Positions 43,784 through 52,931 of a stretch of 64,000 nt of DNA are shown one piece after another. A program made the position numbers and the translations under genes. The stretch lies in NCBI RefSeq assembly GCF_018531375.1, contig NZ_JAHBOH010000001.1, positions 1,116,001-1,180,000 on the forward strand, written 5' to 3'. How positions within the stretch are numbered: the stretch's first letter is position 1; every line of letters starts with the position of its first letter. Under the pieces are notes generated by a model. It did not search any database. It saw nothing but the letters and a program-made list of their open reading frames with translations, and was not told where the DNA came from. The stretch is from Cellulomonas fulva. GTDB lineage: Bacteria > Actinomycetota > Actinomycetes > Actinomycetales > Cellulomonadaceae.

Positions 43784-43908
43784 AACCTACCGACCCACCC
43801 CCGCCGCGGAGCGCCCTGCGGGAGGGGCAGTCGTGCGGCAGCGACGGACGCCGCCACGCACGCGGTCCCGGCCGGCCGGTGGGCGGGCGGTGCGTGGGTG
43901 ACGGTTGG

Positions 43909-43914
43909 TAGAGT
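43909..43914 (+). promoter_or_regulatory. Possible -10 (TAGAGT) of the mrp operon
   Basis: TAGAGT lies about 130 bases before the mrpA start in a 259-bp gap. No good -35 is visible. The rest of the gap is GC-rich with no clear riboswitch or protein-binding palindrome. If the hexamer is real, the mRNA leader is about 120 bases. Confidence 0.3.
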
Positions 43915-44042
43915 CTTGACCGATCCCCTGCCCTGGCACGTCGCCGGCCGGGCTCGCTCGCCGATCCGTCCGGCCCCCGCCGGCGGATCCCGCGCGGCTC
44001 CGACCGTCGACGGTGCGCCCCGACAGGACGGAGTCCGCTCGC

Positions 44043-47000
44043 GTGCTTCTGCTGCTCGTCGTCCACCTCGTAGCAGCCGTCGTCGCGCCCGCGCTCGTCG
44101 GGCTCTGGGGCCGCAAGGCGTTCTGGCTCCTGGCCGCCGCACCCGCGAGCGCCGCGGTGTGGGCCCTGTCCTGGACATCGGCCGTGCAGGAGGGCCGCGG
44201 ACCGGTCGAGACCGTGTCCTGGATCCCGCAGCTGGGGCTCGAGCTCACGTTCCGGCTGGACACGCTGTCGTGGCTGATGACGCTCGTCGTGGGCGGGGTC
44301 GGCGCGCTGGTGCTGGTCTACTGCGCGGCGTACTTCTCGACGTCCGCGCAGGGGCTCGGGCGGTTCGGCGCCGTCTTCGTCGCGTTCGCGGGGGCGATGC
44401 TGGGGCTCGTCACGTCCGACGACATGGTCCTGCTGTTCGTCTTCTGGGAGCTGACGACGGTCACGTCGTACCTGCTCATCGGGCACTACACGGACCGCAA
44501 GGCGAGCCGGCGCGCCGCGATGCAGGCGATCGTCATCACCACCGCCGGCGGGCTCGCGATGCTGGTCGGCGTGGTGCTGCTGGGCGAGGCCGCGGGCACC
44601 TACCGGCTCAGCGCGGTGATCGCCGACCCGCCGGGCGGCACCGCGGCGACGGCCGCGATCGCGTGCCTGCTGGCCGGCGCCGCGACCAAGTCCGCGCTGA
44701 TCCCGTTCCACTTCTGGCTCCCGGCCGCGATGGCGGCGCCCACGCCCGTCAGCGCGTACCTGCACGCCGCCGCGATGGTGAAGGCCGGCGTCTACCTGGT
44801 CGCGCGGTTCGCGCCCGCGTACTCGCAGCACGAGCTGTGGCGGTGGGGCGTCGTCGTGCTCGGCTGCGGCACGCTGCTGCTGGGCGGGTACCGCGCCCTG
44901 CGCCAGCACGACCTCAAGCTGGTCCTCGCGTTCGGCACCGTGAGCCAGCTCGGGCTCATCACGCTGCTCGTCGGGCTGGGGACCCGCGCGACCGCGCTCG
45001 CCGGCCTGGCGATGCTCGGGGCGCACGCGATGTTCAAGGCGACGCTGTTCCTGGTCGTCGGCGTGGTGGACGCCGCCACGGGCACCCGCGACCTGCGCCG
45101 GCTGTCCGGCGTGGGCAGGGAGCTCAAGCTCACCGCGCTCGCGGGGGCGCTGGGGACCGCGAGCATGATCGGGCTGCCGCCGTTCGCGGGCTACGTCGCC
45201 AAGGAGGCCGGGCTCGAGGGCATCGAGCACCTGGACGACGGCGTGACGGGGCTGGTGGTGCTGGTCAGCGTCGCGGTGGGCTCGGCGCTGACGGTCGCCT
45301 ACGGCCTGCGGCTGTGGTGGGGCGCGTTCGCGACGAAGCGTGCGGTGGTCCCCGAGTCCGCGCTGGTGCCCGAGGCGGTGACGACCCAGGAGGACGGCGC
45401 ACGCAGCCCCGGCACCACCATCCACGCGGCGGCCGAGCCGGACGCCGAGCCGGCCGCCATCTCTCACCCGAGCCTGCTGCTGGTGTGGCCCGCGATGATC
45501 CTGGGCGTGCTCGGGCTGGCCGTGGCGCTGCTGCCGCAGCTGGGGGAGGACCTGCTGCAGCCCTACGCCGAGACCTACCCCGCGGGCGAGCCCGGTCACC
45601 TGGCGCTCTGGGCCGGGTTCACCCCGACGTTCGTGCTCACCCTCGCGATCCTGGCCGGCGGCGCCGCGCTCTTCCTGGTGCGCGAGCGCGTCGAGCACTG
45701 GCAGCAGGGGCTCTACCGGGGGCCCGACGCGGACCGGGTGTACCGGCGGTTCATGCGCCGGCTCGACGACGCCGCGGCGGACGTCACGGCCGCGACGCAG
45801 CGCGGCTCGCTGCCGCTGTACCTCGGCATCGTGCTCGTCGTCTTCGTCGTCGGCGTCGGCTGGGCGGTGGTGTCCGACGAGACCTGGCCCCGGCAGGTCG
45901 TCGCGTGGGACAAGCCCGCGCAGGCGCTCTTCGCCGCCGCGGCGGTCGTCTCCGCGGTACTCGCCGCCCGCGCCCGCCGCCGCCTCAAGGCCGTGATCCT
46001 GCTCGGCATCGGCGGCTACGCGGTCGCGGGGCTGTTCCTCCTCGGGGGTGCGCCGGACCTGGCGCTCACGCAGGTGCTCGTGGAGACCGTCACCCTCGTC
46101 GTCTTCGTGCTGGTGCTGCGCCGGCTCCCCCCCTACTTCTCCGACCGTCCGCTCGCCGGGTCCCGGTGGGTGCGGCTCGGCATCGGGCTCGCGGTCGGCG
46201 TGATGGTCTCGGTCGTCGCGCTCGTCGCCCCGCTGGCCCGGGTGCACGCGCCCGTGACCGAGCACTTCGCCGAGGAGGCCGTCGAGTGGGGCGGCGGCCG
46301 GAACATCGTCAACGTCACGCTCGTGGACATCCGCGCGTGGGACACCATGGGCGAGATCTCGGTGCTCCTGGTCGCGGCCACCGGGGTCGCGTCGCTCGTC
46401 TTCCTCTCGCGGCGCAGCGGGCGCATCTACCGCGCGAGCGAGGCCGAGACGGACCGCACCGTGTGGGGCGGCCCGGACCCCATGGCGCCCCTGCGGCGCG
46501 GCGTCGACAAGCAGCGCGTCGAGGCGGCCAACACGAACCGCGTCTGGCTGAGCGCCGGCCGCACCCTGGCGCCGCAGCGGCGGTCCGTGGTGTTCGAGGT
46601 CGTCGTGCGGCTGCTGTTCCACACGATGATCGTGTACTCCGCGTTCCTGCTGTTCAGCGGCCACAACGCGCCCGGGGGCGGGTTCGCCGCCGGACTCGTG
46701 ACGGGCATCGCGCTGATCGTGCGCTACCTGGCCGGTGGCCGGTACGAGCTGGGGGAGGCGGCGCCCGTGCAGCCCGGCGTGCTCCTCGGGTCGGGGCTGT
46801 TCCTGTCCGCCGGCGTGGGCCTCGTCGCCATGATCGCGGGCGGCACGGTGCTGGAGTCGTGGATCGTCGACCTGCACGTGCCCGTGATCGGCGACGTGCA
46901 CCTGGTGACGAGCCTGTTCTTCGACGTGGGCGTCTACCTCGTCGTCGTCGGCCTGGTGCTGGACATCCTGCGCTCGCTGGGCGCGGAGATCGACCGCCGG

Positions 47001-47117
47001 GCGGAGACGGGCGAGGACGAGCGGTTCCGGGACGCGGAGCGCGCCGACATCGGGCTGGCCGAGCTCGGTCCCGACACCGTGCCCCCTGCGCGGGCGCACC
47101 AGGCGGGTGCCCCGTGA
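44043..47117 (+). CDS. mrpA: Na+/H+ antiporter subunit A with fused subunit B-like domain (MrpA/MnhA)
   Basis: About 1024 residues with about 20 membrane helices. The N-terminal two thirds match the NuoL/MrpA proton-channel fold (VTSYLLIGHYTDRKASRRAA, AATKSALIPFHFWLPAAMAA with the key Lys, HAAAMVKAGVYL). The C-terminal part contains HNAPGGGFAAGLVTGIALI, the MnhB-like domain fused to A in many bacteria. It forms the largest subunit of the Mrp complex, exchanging Na+ for H+. GTG44043 is ten bases after GGACGGAG. The stop overlaps the next start (GTGA). Confidence 0.93.
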   Translation: MLLLLVVHLVAAVVAPALVGLWGRKAFWLLAAAPASAAVWALSWTSAVQEGRGPVETVSWIPQLGLELTFRLDTLSWLMTLVVGGVGALVLVYCAAYFSTSAQGLGRFGAVFVAFAGAMLGLVTSDDMVLLFVFWELTTVTSYLLIGHYTDRKASRRAAMQAIVITTAGGLAMLVGVVLLGEAAGTYRLSAVIADPPGGTAATAAIACLLAGAATKSALIPFHFWLPAAMAAPTPVSAYLHAAAMVKAGVYLVARFAPAYSQHELWRWGVVVLGCGTLLLGGYRALRQHDLKLVLAFGTVSQLGLITLLVGLGTRATALAGLAMLGAHAMFKATLFLVVGVVDAATGTRDLRRLSGVGRELKLTALAGALGTASMIGLPPFAGYVAKEAGLEGIEHLDDGVTGLVVLVSVAVGSALTVAYGLRLWWGAFATKRAVVPESALVPEAVTTQEDGARSPGTTIHAAAEPDAEPAAISHPSLLLVWPAMILGVLGLAVALLPQLGEDLLQPYAETYPAGEPGHLALWAGFTPTFVLTLAILAGGAALFLVRERVEHWQQGLYRGPDADRVYRRFMRRLDDAAADVTAATQRGSLPLYLGIVLVVFVVGVGWAVVSDETWPRQVVAWDKPAQALFAAAAVVSAVLAARARRRLKAVILLGIGGYAVAGLFLLGGAPDLALTQVLVETVTLVVFVLVLRRLPPYFSDRPLAGSRWVRLGIGLAVGVMVSVVALVAPLARVHAPVTEHFAEEAVEWGGGRNIVNVTLVDIRAWDTMGEISVLLVAATGVASLVFLSRRSGRIYRASEAETDRTVWGGPDPMAPLRRGVDKQRVEAANTNRVWLSAGRTLAPQRRSVVFEVVVRLLFHTMIVYSAFLLFSGHNAPGGGFAAGLVTGIALIVRYLAGGRYELGEAAPVQPGVLLGSGLFLSAGVGLVAMIAGGTVLESWIVDLHVPVIGDVHLVTSLFFDVGVYLVVVGLVLDILRSLGAEIDRRAETGEDERFRDAERADIGLAELGPDTVPPARAHQAGAP

Positions 47118-47644
47118 CCGACATGACCCCCAACCTGGTGCTCGTCGTGACGATCGGCGTGCTGTTCACCGTCGGCGTCTACCTGCTGCTCGAGCGGTCG
47201 CTCTCGCGCGTCCTGATCGGCGTGGTCCTGCTCGGCAACGGCGCGAACCTGCTGTTCCTGGTCGCCGGCGGCGCGGCGGGCCGGCCACCGATCGTCGGGC
47301 TCGAGCCCGAGGGGCGGATGAGCGACCCCCTGCCGCAGGCCATGGTGCTGACGGCGATCGTCATCACGCTCGGCATGACGGCGTTCCTGCTCGCGATGGC
47401 GTACCGGTCCTGGCAGCTGCACAAGCACGACGAGGTGCAGGACGACGTCGAGGACCGGCGCATCGCCCGGCTGGCCGCGCGCGACGAGCGCGCGACGACC
47501 GACGACGACACGGAGGACTCGGGCCCTTCGCTCGACGAGGAGGCCGAGGAGGCCCGCGACGAGACCGACGAGGGCGTCCTGCCCGGGAGCGCCTCGGCCG
47601 CCCGGCCGACGCGCAGCGAGCGCCCCGAGGGGGGTGCACGATGA
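47114..47644 (+). CDS. mrpC: Na+/H+ antiporter subunit C (MrpC/MnhC) with an acidic tail
   Basis: The first about 100 residues are the three-helix MrpC/NuoK domain, with LLLERSLSRVLIGVVLLGNGANLLF and DPLPQAMVLTAIVITLGMTAF, the conserved core. The remaining about 75 residues form an unusual Asp/Glu-rich tail (EDRRIARLAARDERATTDDD) that most MrpC proteins lack. GTG47114 overlaps the mrpA stop. The subunit takes part in the membrane arm of the antiporter. Confidence 0.92.
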   Translation: MTDMTPNLVLVVTIGVLFTVGVYLLLERSLSRVLIGVVLLGNGANLLFLVAGGAAGRPPIVGLEPEGRMSDPLPQAMVLTAIVITLGMTAFLLAMAYRSWQLHKHDEVQDDVEDRRIARLAARDERATTDDDTEDSGPSLDEEAEEARDETDEGVLPGSASAARPTRSERPEGGAR

Positions 47645-49185
47645 CGGACCTGACCTGGCTCGTCCCGCTGCCCGTCGTCATCCCGCTGTCCGCGGCGGGG
47701 CTCACGCTCGCGCTCTACCGGCGCCCGCGCCTGCAGCCGATCGTCTCGGTCACGGCGCTGTCGCTCGTCCTGGTCGCGTCGCTCACGCTGCTCGTCGTGG
47801 TCGACGACGGCCCGCTCGTCGTGGACGTGGGCGACTGGGCCGCGCCGGTCGGCATCGACCTGGTCGCGGACCGGCTGTCCGCGCTCATGCTGACGATCTC
47901 CTCGGCGGTGACGCTCTGCGTCCTGCTCTACTCGCTCGCGCAGGGCCGGGACGACGACGAGGAGTCCGCCCCGATCTCGATCTTCCACCCCACGTTCCTG
48001 GTGCTGGCGGCGGGGGTCGGCAACGCGTTCCTCTCCGGCGACCTGTTCAACATCTACGTGGGCTTCGAGATCCTGCTCGCGGCGTCGTTCGTGCTCATCA
48101 CGCTCGGCGGCACGCCCGACCGGATCCGGGCGGGGACCATCTACGTCGTCGTCGCGCTGCTGTCCTCGGTCCTGTTCCTGGTCGCGATCGCGGCGGTGTA
48201 CGCCGCGACCGGCACGGTGAACCTGGCCCAGCTCGCGATCCGGCTGCCCGAGATCGACCCGGGGGTGCGGCTGCTGCTGCAGGTCCTGCTGCTGCTCGCG
48301 TTCGCCGTCAAGGCCGCCGTCTTCCCGCTGTCCGCGTGGTTGCCGGACTCCTACCCGACCGCGCCCGCACCGGTTACGGCGGTGTTCGCCGGCCTGCTCA
48401 CCAAGGTCGGCGTGTACGCGATCATCCGCACCCAGACGCTGCTGTTCCCCGAGGGCCGGCTCGACGACGTCCTGATGTGGCTCGCGCTCGCGACCATGGT
48501 GATCGGGATCCTCGGCGCCGTGGCGCAGGACGACATCAAGCGGCTGCTCTCCTTCACGCTCGTCAGCCACATCGGCTACATGGTGTTCGGCATCGCCCTG
48601 TCCTCGGACGCGGGCTGGACCGCGGCGATCTACTACGTCGCGCACCACATCACCGTGCAGACCGCGCTGTTCCTGGTCGTGGGGCTGGTGGAGCGCGTCG
48701 GCGGCTCCACGTCCCTGACCCGCCTGGGCGGGCTGGCCAAGATGACGCCGCTCCTCGCCATCCTCTTCTTCGTGCCCGCGATGAACCTCGCGGGCATCCC
48801 GCCGCTGTCCGGGTTCCTGGGCAAGCTCGGGCTGCTGCAGGCGGGCGTCGACCAGGGCACCGGGTTGGCGTACGTGCTCGTCGTCGGGTCGGTGGTCACG
48901 TCGCTGCTCACGCTGTACGCGCTCATCAAGGCCTGGAACAAGGCCTTCTGGCAGACCCCGGAGACCGCGCCGCGCCCCGGCCGCCTGCCGTTCGGCATGG
49001 TGGCGCCGACGGGCGCGCTCATCGTCGTCGGCCTGGTGCTGACGTTCGCGGGCGGCCCGCTCTACGCCTACACCGAGCGCGCGGCGATCACGCTGCGCGA
49101 GCGCACGCCCTACATCGAGGCCGTCCTGCCGGACGGCCTGCGCGGCGAGGGCGAGTCCGCGGACGCGACGGGGGAGGACTCATGA
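47641..49185 (+). CDS. mrpD: Na+/H+ antiporter subunit D (MrpD/MnhD)
   Basis: 514 residues with about 14 helices in the NuoM/NuoN fold. The channel residues are seen in FAVKAAVFPLSAWLPDSYPT (Lys in the broken helix) and the second half-channel AGLLTKVGVYAIIR. It is a proton- or cation-translocating subunit of the Mrp complex. ATG47641 overlaps the mrpC stop (ATGA) and the stop overlaps the mrpE start. Confidence 0.94.
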   Translation: MTDLTWLVPLPVVIPLSAAGLTLALYRRPRLQPIVSVTALSLVLVASLTLLVVVDDGPLVVDVGDWAAPVGIDLVADRLSALMLTISSAVTLCVLLYSLAQGRDDDEESAPISIFHPTFLVLAAGVGNAFLSGDLFNIYVGFEILLAASFVLITLGGTPDRIRAGTIYVVVALLSSVLFLVAIAAVYAATGTVNLAQLAIRLPEIDPGVRLLLQVLLLLAFAVKAAVFPLSAWLPDSYPTAPAPVTAVFAGLLTKVGVYAIIRTQTLLFPEGRLDDVLMWLALATMVIGILGAVAQDDIKRLLSFTLVSHIGYMVFGIALSSDAGWTAAIYYVAHHITVQTALFLVVGLVERVGGSTSLTRLGGLAKMTPLLAILFFVPAMNLAGIPPLSGFLGKLGLLQAGVDQGTGLAYVLVVGSVVTSLLTLYALIKAWNKAFWQTPETAPRPGRLPFGMVAPTGALIVVGLVLTFAGGPLYAYTERAAITLRERTPYIEAVLPDGLRGEGESADATGEDS

Positions 49186-49751
49186 GCCTGCACCCGCGGC
49201 GCGCGCGCCCCAAGGTCGCGTGGGGCACGATCGCGTGGCTCACGGTCGTCTGGGTGTTCCTGTGGGGCGACCTCACGATCGGCAACGTCCTCGCCGGCGC
49301 GGTCCTCGCGCTCGTCGTGACGACGGGGCTGCGGATGGCGCCGGTCGACTTCCACGGCCGCGTGCACCCGTGGGGGCTCGCGCGGCTGGTCGGGCGGTTC
49401 GCGGTGGACCTGGTCCGGGCCTCGTTCGAGGTCGCGGTGATCGCGCTGCGTCCGGGCTACACGCCGCGCGGCGCGGTGATCGGCGTGCAGCTGCGCAGCC
49501 ACTCGGACCTCTACCTGACGATGACCGCGGAGCTGTGCTCGCTGGTCCCCGGCTCGCTGGTGGTCGAGGCGCACCGCCTCACGGGGGTGCTGTACCTGCA
49601 CGTGCTGGACGTGCGGCAGTCCGGCGGGATCGAGGCCGCGCGGCAGTCGGTGCTGGACCAGGAGGAGCGGGTGCTGCGGGCCTTCGCCTCGCCGGCCGAG
49701 CTGCGCTCCGCGGGACTGCTGGGGCCGGAGCGGACGGAGGCGCGCGCATGA
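49182..49751 (+). CDS. mrpE: Na+/H+ antiporter subunit E (MrpE/MnhE)
   Basis: The 189-residue protein has two or three N-terminal helices and a cytoplasmic domain with VQLRSHSDLYLTMTAELCSL, VPGSL and HVLDVRQSGGIE, standard for MrpE. GGGGGAGGA precedes ATG49182. It sits in the operon with four-base overlaps on both sides. Confidence 0.93.
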   Translation: MSLHPRRARPKVAWGTIAWLTVVWVFLWGDLTIGNVLAGAVLALVVTTGLRMAPVDFHGRVHPWGLARLVGRFAVDLVRASFEVAVIALRPGYTPRGAVIGVQLRSHSDLYLTMTAELCSLVPGSLVVEAHRLTGVLYLHVLDVRQSGGIEAARQSVLDQEERVLRAFASPAELRSAGLLGPERTEARA

Positions 49752-50143
49752 GCTGGGTGATCTGGGCGGCCGCCGCGATGATCACGGTGGGCGCCGCGCT
49801 CGCGGTGGTCCGCGCGGAGAAGGGGCCGTCGATGCTGGACCGGACGGTCGCGCTGGACATCACCGTGACTGCCATGATCGCGGCGGTCGCGCTCTACGCC
49901 GCCAGCGACCGGCGCACGGACGTGGTGCCCGTGCTCGTCGTGCTCTCGCTCGTCGGGTTCGTGGGGTCGGTGACGATCGCGCGGTTCGCGTCGGTGGAGC
50001 CCGAGGGCGAGGGGCGGGTGCGCACGCGCGAGGAGATCGCCGCGGAGGAGGCGCAGCGCCGCCAGGACGAGCTCGACGAGATGCGGGAGGGCCACGTGCC
50101 CGACGAGCACCACGGCGGCGGAGCGGAGGGGGAGGTCCGATGA
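49748..50143 (+). CDS. mrpF: Na+/H+ antiporter subunit F (MrpF/MnhF)
   Basis: 131 residues: three helices typical of MrpF (MSWVIWAAAAMITVGAALAV, ALDITVTAMIAAVALYAAS, VVPVLVVLSLVGFVGSVTIA) plus a hydrophilic charged tail of about 45 residues rich in Glu, Arg and Gln, which is longer than usual. It overlaps mrpE and mrpG by four bases. Confidence 0.92.
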   Translation: MSWVIWAAAAMITVGAALAVVRAEKGPSMLDRTVALDITVTAMIAAVALYAASDRRTDVVPVLVVLSLVGFVGSVTIARFASVEPEGEGRVRTREEIAAEEAQRRQDELDEMREGHVPDEHHGGGAEGEVR

Positions 50144-50523
50144 CGGCCGACGACTGGGACGTGGTGGCCGACGTGGCCTCGGCGATCTGCCTCCTGGGTG
50201 GAGCGCTCATGGTGCTCGCGGCCGGGGCGGGCGTGCTGCGCTTCCCGGACCTGCTCTCGCGCATGCACGCGGGCACCAAGCCGCAGACGTTCGGGCTGAT
50301 CCTGGTGCTCGCCGGTCTGGCGCTGCGGCTGCGCTCGGGCGGCGCCGTGTGGGCGCTCGTGCTCGTCGCGGTCTTCGGGCTGCTCACCGCCCCGGTCGCC
50401 GCGCACATGGTGGGCCGGGCCGGCTACCGGACCGGCAAGGTGCGCAGCGACCTGCTGGTCACCGACGAGCTCACGCACGACCTGGACCAGGCCCGCGAGC
50501 GCGACGGGCACGAGCCGCGCTGA
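50140..50523 (+). CDS. mrpG: Na+/H+ antiporter subunit G (MrpG/MnhG)
   Basis: The 127-residue protein has three helices and the MrpG signature GVLRFPDLLSRMHAGTKPQT. It closes the operon; ATG50140 overlaps the mrpF stop. The complex should export Na+ in exchange for H+, giving salt and alkaline pH tolerance. The hydrophilic C-terminus contains DLLVTDELTHDL. Confidence 0.93.
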   Translation: MTADDWDVVADVASAICLLGGALMVLAAGAGVLRFPDLLSRMHAGTKPQTFGLILVLAGLALRLRSGGAVWALVLVAVFGLLTAPVAAHMVGRAGYRTGKVRSDLLVTDELTHDLDQARERDGHEPR

Positions 50524-50580
50524 CCGCGGTGCGGCACTGCCTCCGCAGCACTGCACAGCCGCAGTGACGTCGGCCGCGGC

Positions 50581-51261
50581 TCAGGGGAGCAGCGCGGGCT
50601 CCGGCGTGCGGACCCGGCCGCCGCGCAGCTCCACCGCGCGGTCGGTGTGCGCGGCGACGGCTGCGTCGCGGGTCGCGACGACGAGTGCGGTGCCCAGGTC
50701 CCGGGTCGCCGCGACCAGCAGGTCCATGAAGGCGTGGGCCTGCGGCGCGTCGAGGTTGCCGGTCGGCTCGTCGGCCAGGACGACGCGGGGCCGGTGGACG
50801 AGGGCCCGGGCGACCGCGGCACGCTGCCGCTGACCGGCCGAGACCTCGTGGGGGAGCCGGCCGGCGCCCGCGCCGACGAGCATGCGGTCCAGCAGGTCGC
50901 CCGCGCGCGACCGCGCCTCCGCGCCCGTGGCGCCCGCCCGGACCAGGGGGAGCTCGACGTTCTCGAGCAGCGACAGCTCGGGCAGCAGGTCGCCGTCGGG
51001 GAAGACGAGGCCGAGCTCGCGCAGCCGGACCGCGGCGAGGGCCTGGGGGCGCAGCGCGGCGAGGTCCGTGCCGTCGAGCACGACGCGTCCGGCGACGGGG
51101 CGCACCAGGCCGGCGAGGCAGAGCAGGAGCGTGGTGGTGCCGGACGACGGCGCGCCGAGCAGCGTGACGGACTCGCCCGCGCGCACCTCGAGCCACGCAC
51201 CGCGCAGCGCGGTGCTGGTTCCGGGGCGCGCGACCACGTCGCGTGCGGACAGCAGTGTCAT
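50581..51261 (-). CDS. ABC-transporter-type ATPase with a degenerate Walker A
   Basis: The 226-residue protein has the MacB/LolD-like ABC fold: Walker B RVVLADEPTG, signature VSAGQRQR and D-loop TGNLD. The Walker A reads GAPSSGTTT, so the invariant lysine (GxxGxGK) is a threonine. ATP hydrolysis is probably impaired. No permease gene is adjacent, so its partner is unknown. ATG51261 has only a weak ribosome-binding site, and a CTAAACGGTTAG dyad lies about 95-105 bases upstream. It is convergent with mrpG. Confidence 0.85.
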   Translation of the reverse strand: MTLLSARDVVARPGTSTALRGAWLEVRAGESVTLLGAPSSGTTTLLLCLAGLVRPVAGRVVLDGTDLAALRPQALAAVRLRELGLVFPDGDLLPELSLLENVELPLVRAGATGAEARSRAGDLLDRMLVGAGAGRLPHEVSAGQRQRAAVARALVHRPRVVLADEPTGNLDAPQAHAFMDLLVAATRDLGTALVVATRDAAVAAHTDRAVELRGGRVRTPEPALLP

Positions 51262-51415
51262 GGTGGCTCGCAAGGGTTCTCGTCGGTGCGTCCAGGACGG
51301 CCGTTCGACTTCCGGCATGGATCTTGGCGGACATTCCGGACGGGACGAGTGCTGCTAAACGGTTAGGCGCCTGTGACGTGCTCGGAGACGCGGCCTGCCA
51401 GGACGGACCCGCGGA

Positions 51416-52348
51416 TCAGCGGCGGGCGGGTTCGACGACGCCCGGTGCCGGCGCCTCGGGACGCGCGGAGGACGGCCGGAGCGCGGGTCGTCGGACGAGG
51501 AGCCGGAGGTCGGCGAACCGCAGGCTGGTCAGCCGCCGGTCGGGCGGCAGGCTCATGGGCACCGCGACGGCCGCGGCCGTGAGCACCCAGGCCGAGTAGT
51601 CGAGCCCCAGGAAGAGCCAGATGCTCGTGTGCATCACGGCGACGGCCAGCGCGAACAGCGCGCGCGTGCGGCGCCACGCGAGCCACAGCGGCGCGGTGAG
51701 CTCGAGCAGGATGGCGCCGGTCGCGAGCCCGCGGGCCACCACGTCGTGGTCGGCGACCCACTGCGCGAGCCCCGCGGCGTACGGCGAGAAGCCCTGCCGC
51801 AGGATCCACGACATGTTCTCGCCCAGGGCCCAGCCGATCCCCGCGTGACGGAGCTTCTGCACGCCGGTGAGCAGGTAGACGGTGCCCAGCACGACGAGCG
51901 CGGCGCGCGGCGGCCAGCCGGACGCGACCGTCCGGCGCTCGTCCTCGTCGCGCCGCGGCACCCGGGCGAAGAGCAGCACGAACCCCACCCACACCGTGAG
52001 CACGTCGTTGTGCATGACCTTGCCCGACGAGCCCCACAGCGCGCACAGCACGGTGTAGGCGACCCACGCGACGACGAACCCGGCGTGCGCGTGCGTGCGG
52101 GCGACGACGAGCCCGACGCCGCCGACGCCGACCACCGCGAGGCCGACCACGAGCCACGCCGGGACGTGCGGGGGCAGCCAGGCCACGACCGTGAGCCCGT
52201 CGGTCAGCACCGCCGGGCGGTCCGCGATCGCCGCCCAGTCGCGCGCGACCAGGCGCAGCGCGATGACGAGGGCGACGAGGGTGTGCACCTCGAGCAGGCG
52301 GAAACCGGCCCCGGGCGCGGTGAGCAGGCGGTCCAGGCGCGCGATCAC
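51416..52348 (-). CDS. HTTM-like polytopic membrane protein
   Basis: 310 residues with about seven to eight helices and the motifs LRLVARDWAAIADRPAVL near the N-terminus, GSSGKVMHND in a loop, and YLLTGVQKLRHAGIGW, resembling HTTM/vitamin K-dependent gamma-carboxylase-like proteins. The last 40 residues are Arg/Pro-rich. GTG52348 overlaps the stop of the upstream small gene (GTGA), so they work together. An SdpB-like role is possible but not supported by sequence alone. Confidence 0.7.
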   Translation of the reverse strand: MIARLDRLLTAPGAGFRLLEVHTLVALVIALRLVARDWAAIADRPAVLTDGLTVVAWLPPHVPAWLVVGLAVVGVGGVGLVVARTHAHAGFVVAWVAYTVLCALWGSSGKVMHNDVLTVWVGFVLLFARVPRRDEDERRTVASGWPPRAALVVLGTVYLLTGVQKLRHAGIGWALGENMSWILRQGFSPYAAGLAQWVADHDVVARGLATGAILLELTAPLWLAWRRTRALFALAVAVMHTSIWLFLGLDYSAWVLTAAAVAVPMSLPPDRRLTSLRFADLRLLVRRPALRPSSARPEAPAPGVVEPARR

Positions 52349-52770
52349 AACGTCACCTCGACGACGACCTCGTCGGCCCCCGGGACGCGCTCGCGCGTGC
52401 TCGCGTCCATGGTCCACGGCCTGCGGTGCACGGCCACGGCGGTGTAGTCGGCGGGGTCCAGGCCGGCGAGCTCGAGCCAGGCCTCGACCTTCGCGCGTCG
52501 CTCGGGCTCGGGGTCGTGGGCGAGCCGCGCCAGCTGGTGCGAGGTCGGCGCCAGGACCTCCGACGTCGGCATCGGGACGGGCACCTGGGTGCCGTCCGAC
52601 GCCACGGCGACGAGCGTGGTCGCGACCCCGTCGGCGGTCCGCACGGTGCTGAACAGCCGGAAGGCGGTGACCGGCCAGACCTCCGCCTCGGCCGCGGCGC
52701 CCAGCAGGATCACGGCCAGCGTGCCGAACGTGACCCACCGCGCGACGCGCCGGTCTCTCGCGTCCCCCAT
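52345..52770 (-). CDS. Small membrane-anchored protein, partner of the HTTM-like protein
   Basis: 141 residues: a basic N-terminus, one helix (about 12-30), then a soluble domain with WPVTAFRLFSTVRTADGVA and TSHQLARLAHDPEP. The W-P-x-T-x-F-x-x-FS segment recurs, to my recollection, in the small partners of HTTM proteins. It is first in a two-gene operon with a four-base overlap. I cannot assign a function. Confidence 0.7.
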   Translation of the reverse strand: MGDARDRRVARWVTFGTLAVILLGAAAEAEVWPVTAFRLFSTVRTADGVATTLVAVASDGTQVPVPMPTSEVLAPTSHQLARLAHDPEPERRAKVEAWLELAGLDPADYTAVAVHRRPWTMDASTRERVPGADEVVVEVTL

Positions 52771-52931
52771 GACCGCCCCCTCGAGCCCCCGCCGGCGCCG
52801 TCCCGCGGCGCCGCTGGCGGAACTCTGCCAGATCGCCGGCCCGGCCCGGGAGCCACGCGCCGTCCGGGCCGTGCGGGAGCGGGCGGTGGTTGGATGGGAG
52901 AGGACCGGACGGCGAGCGACCAGGAGGCAGC

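Noticed and set aside
43921-44042. Riboswitch in the mrp leader
   Set aside because: No conserved riboswitch core or clear pseudoknot could be read; only generic GC-rich hairpins are present.
41612-47644. A plus-strand frame of about 2010 codons reaching from the Fe-S oxidoreductase into the mrp operon
   Set aside because: Most of it is out of frame with mrpA and antisense to the oxidoreductase; only its last part coincides with mrpC, which has its own start at 47114.
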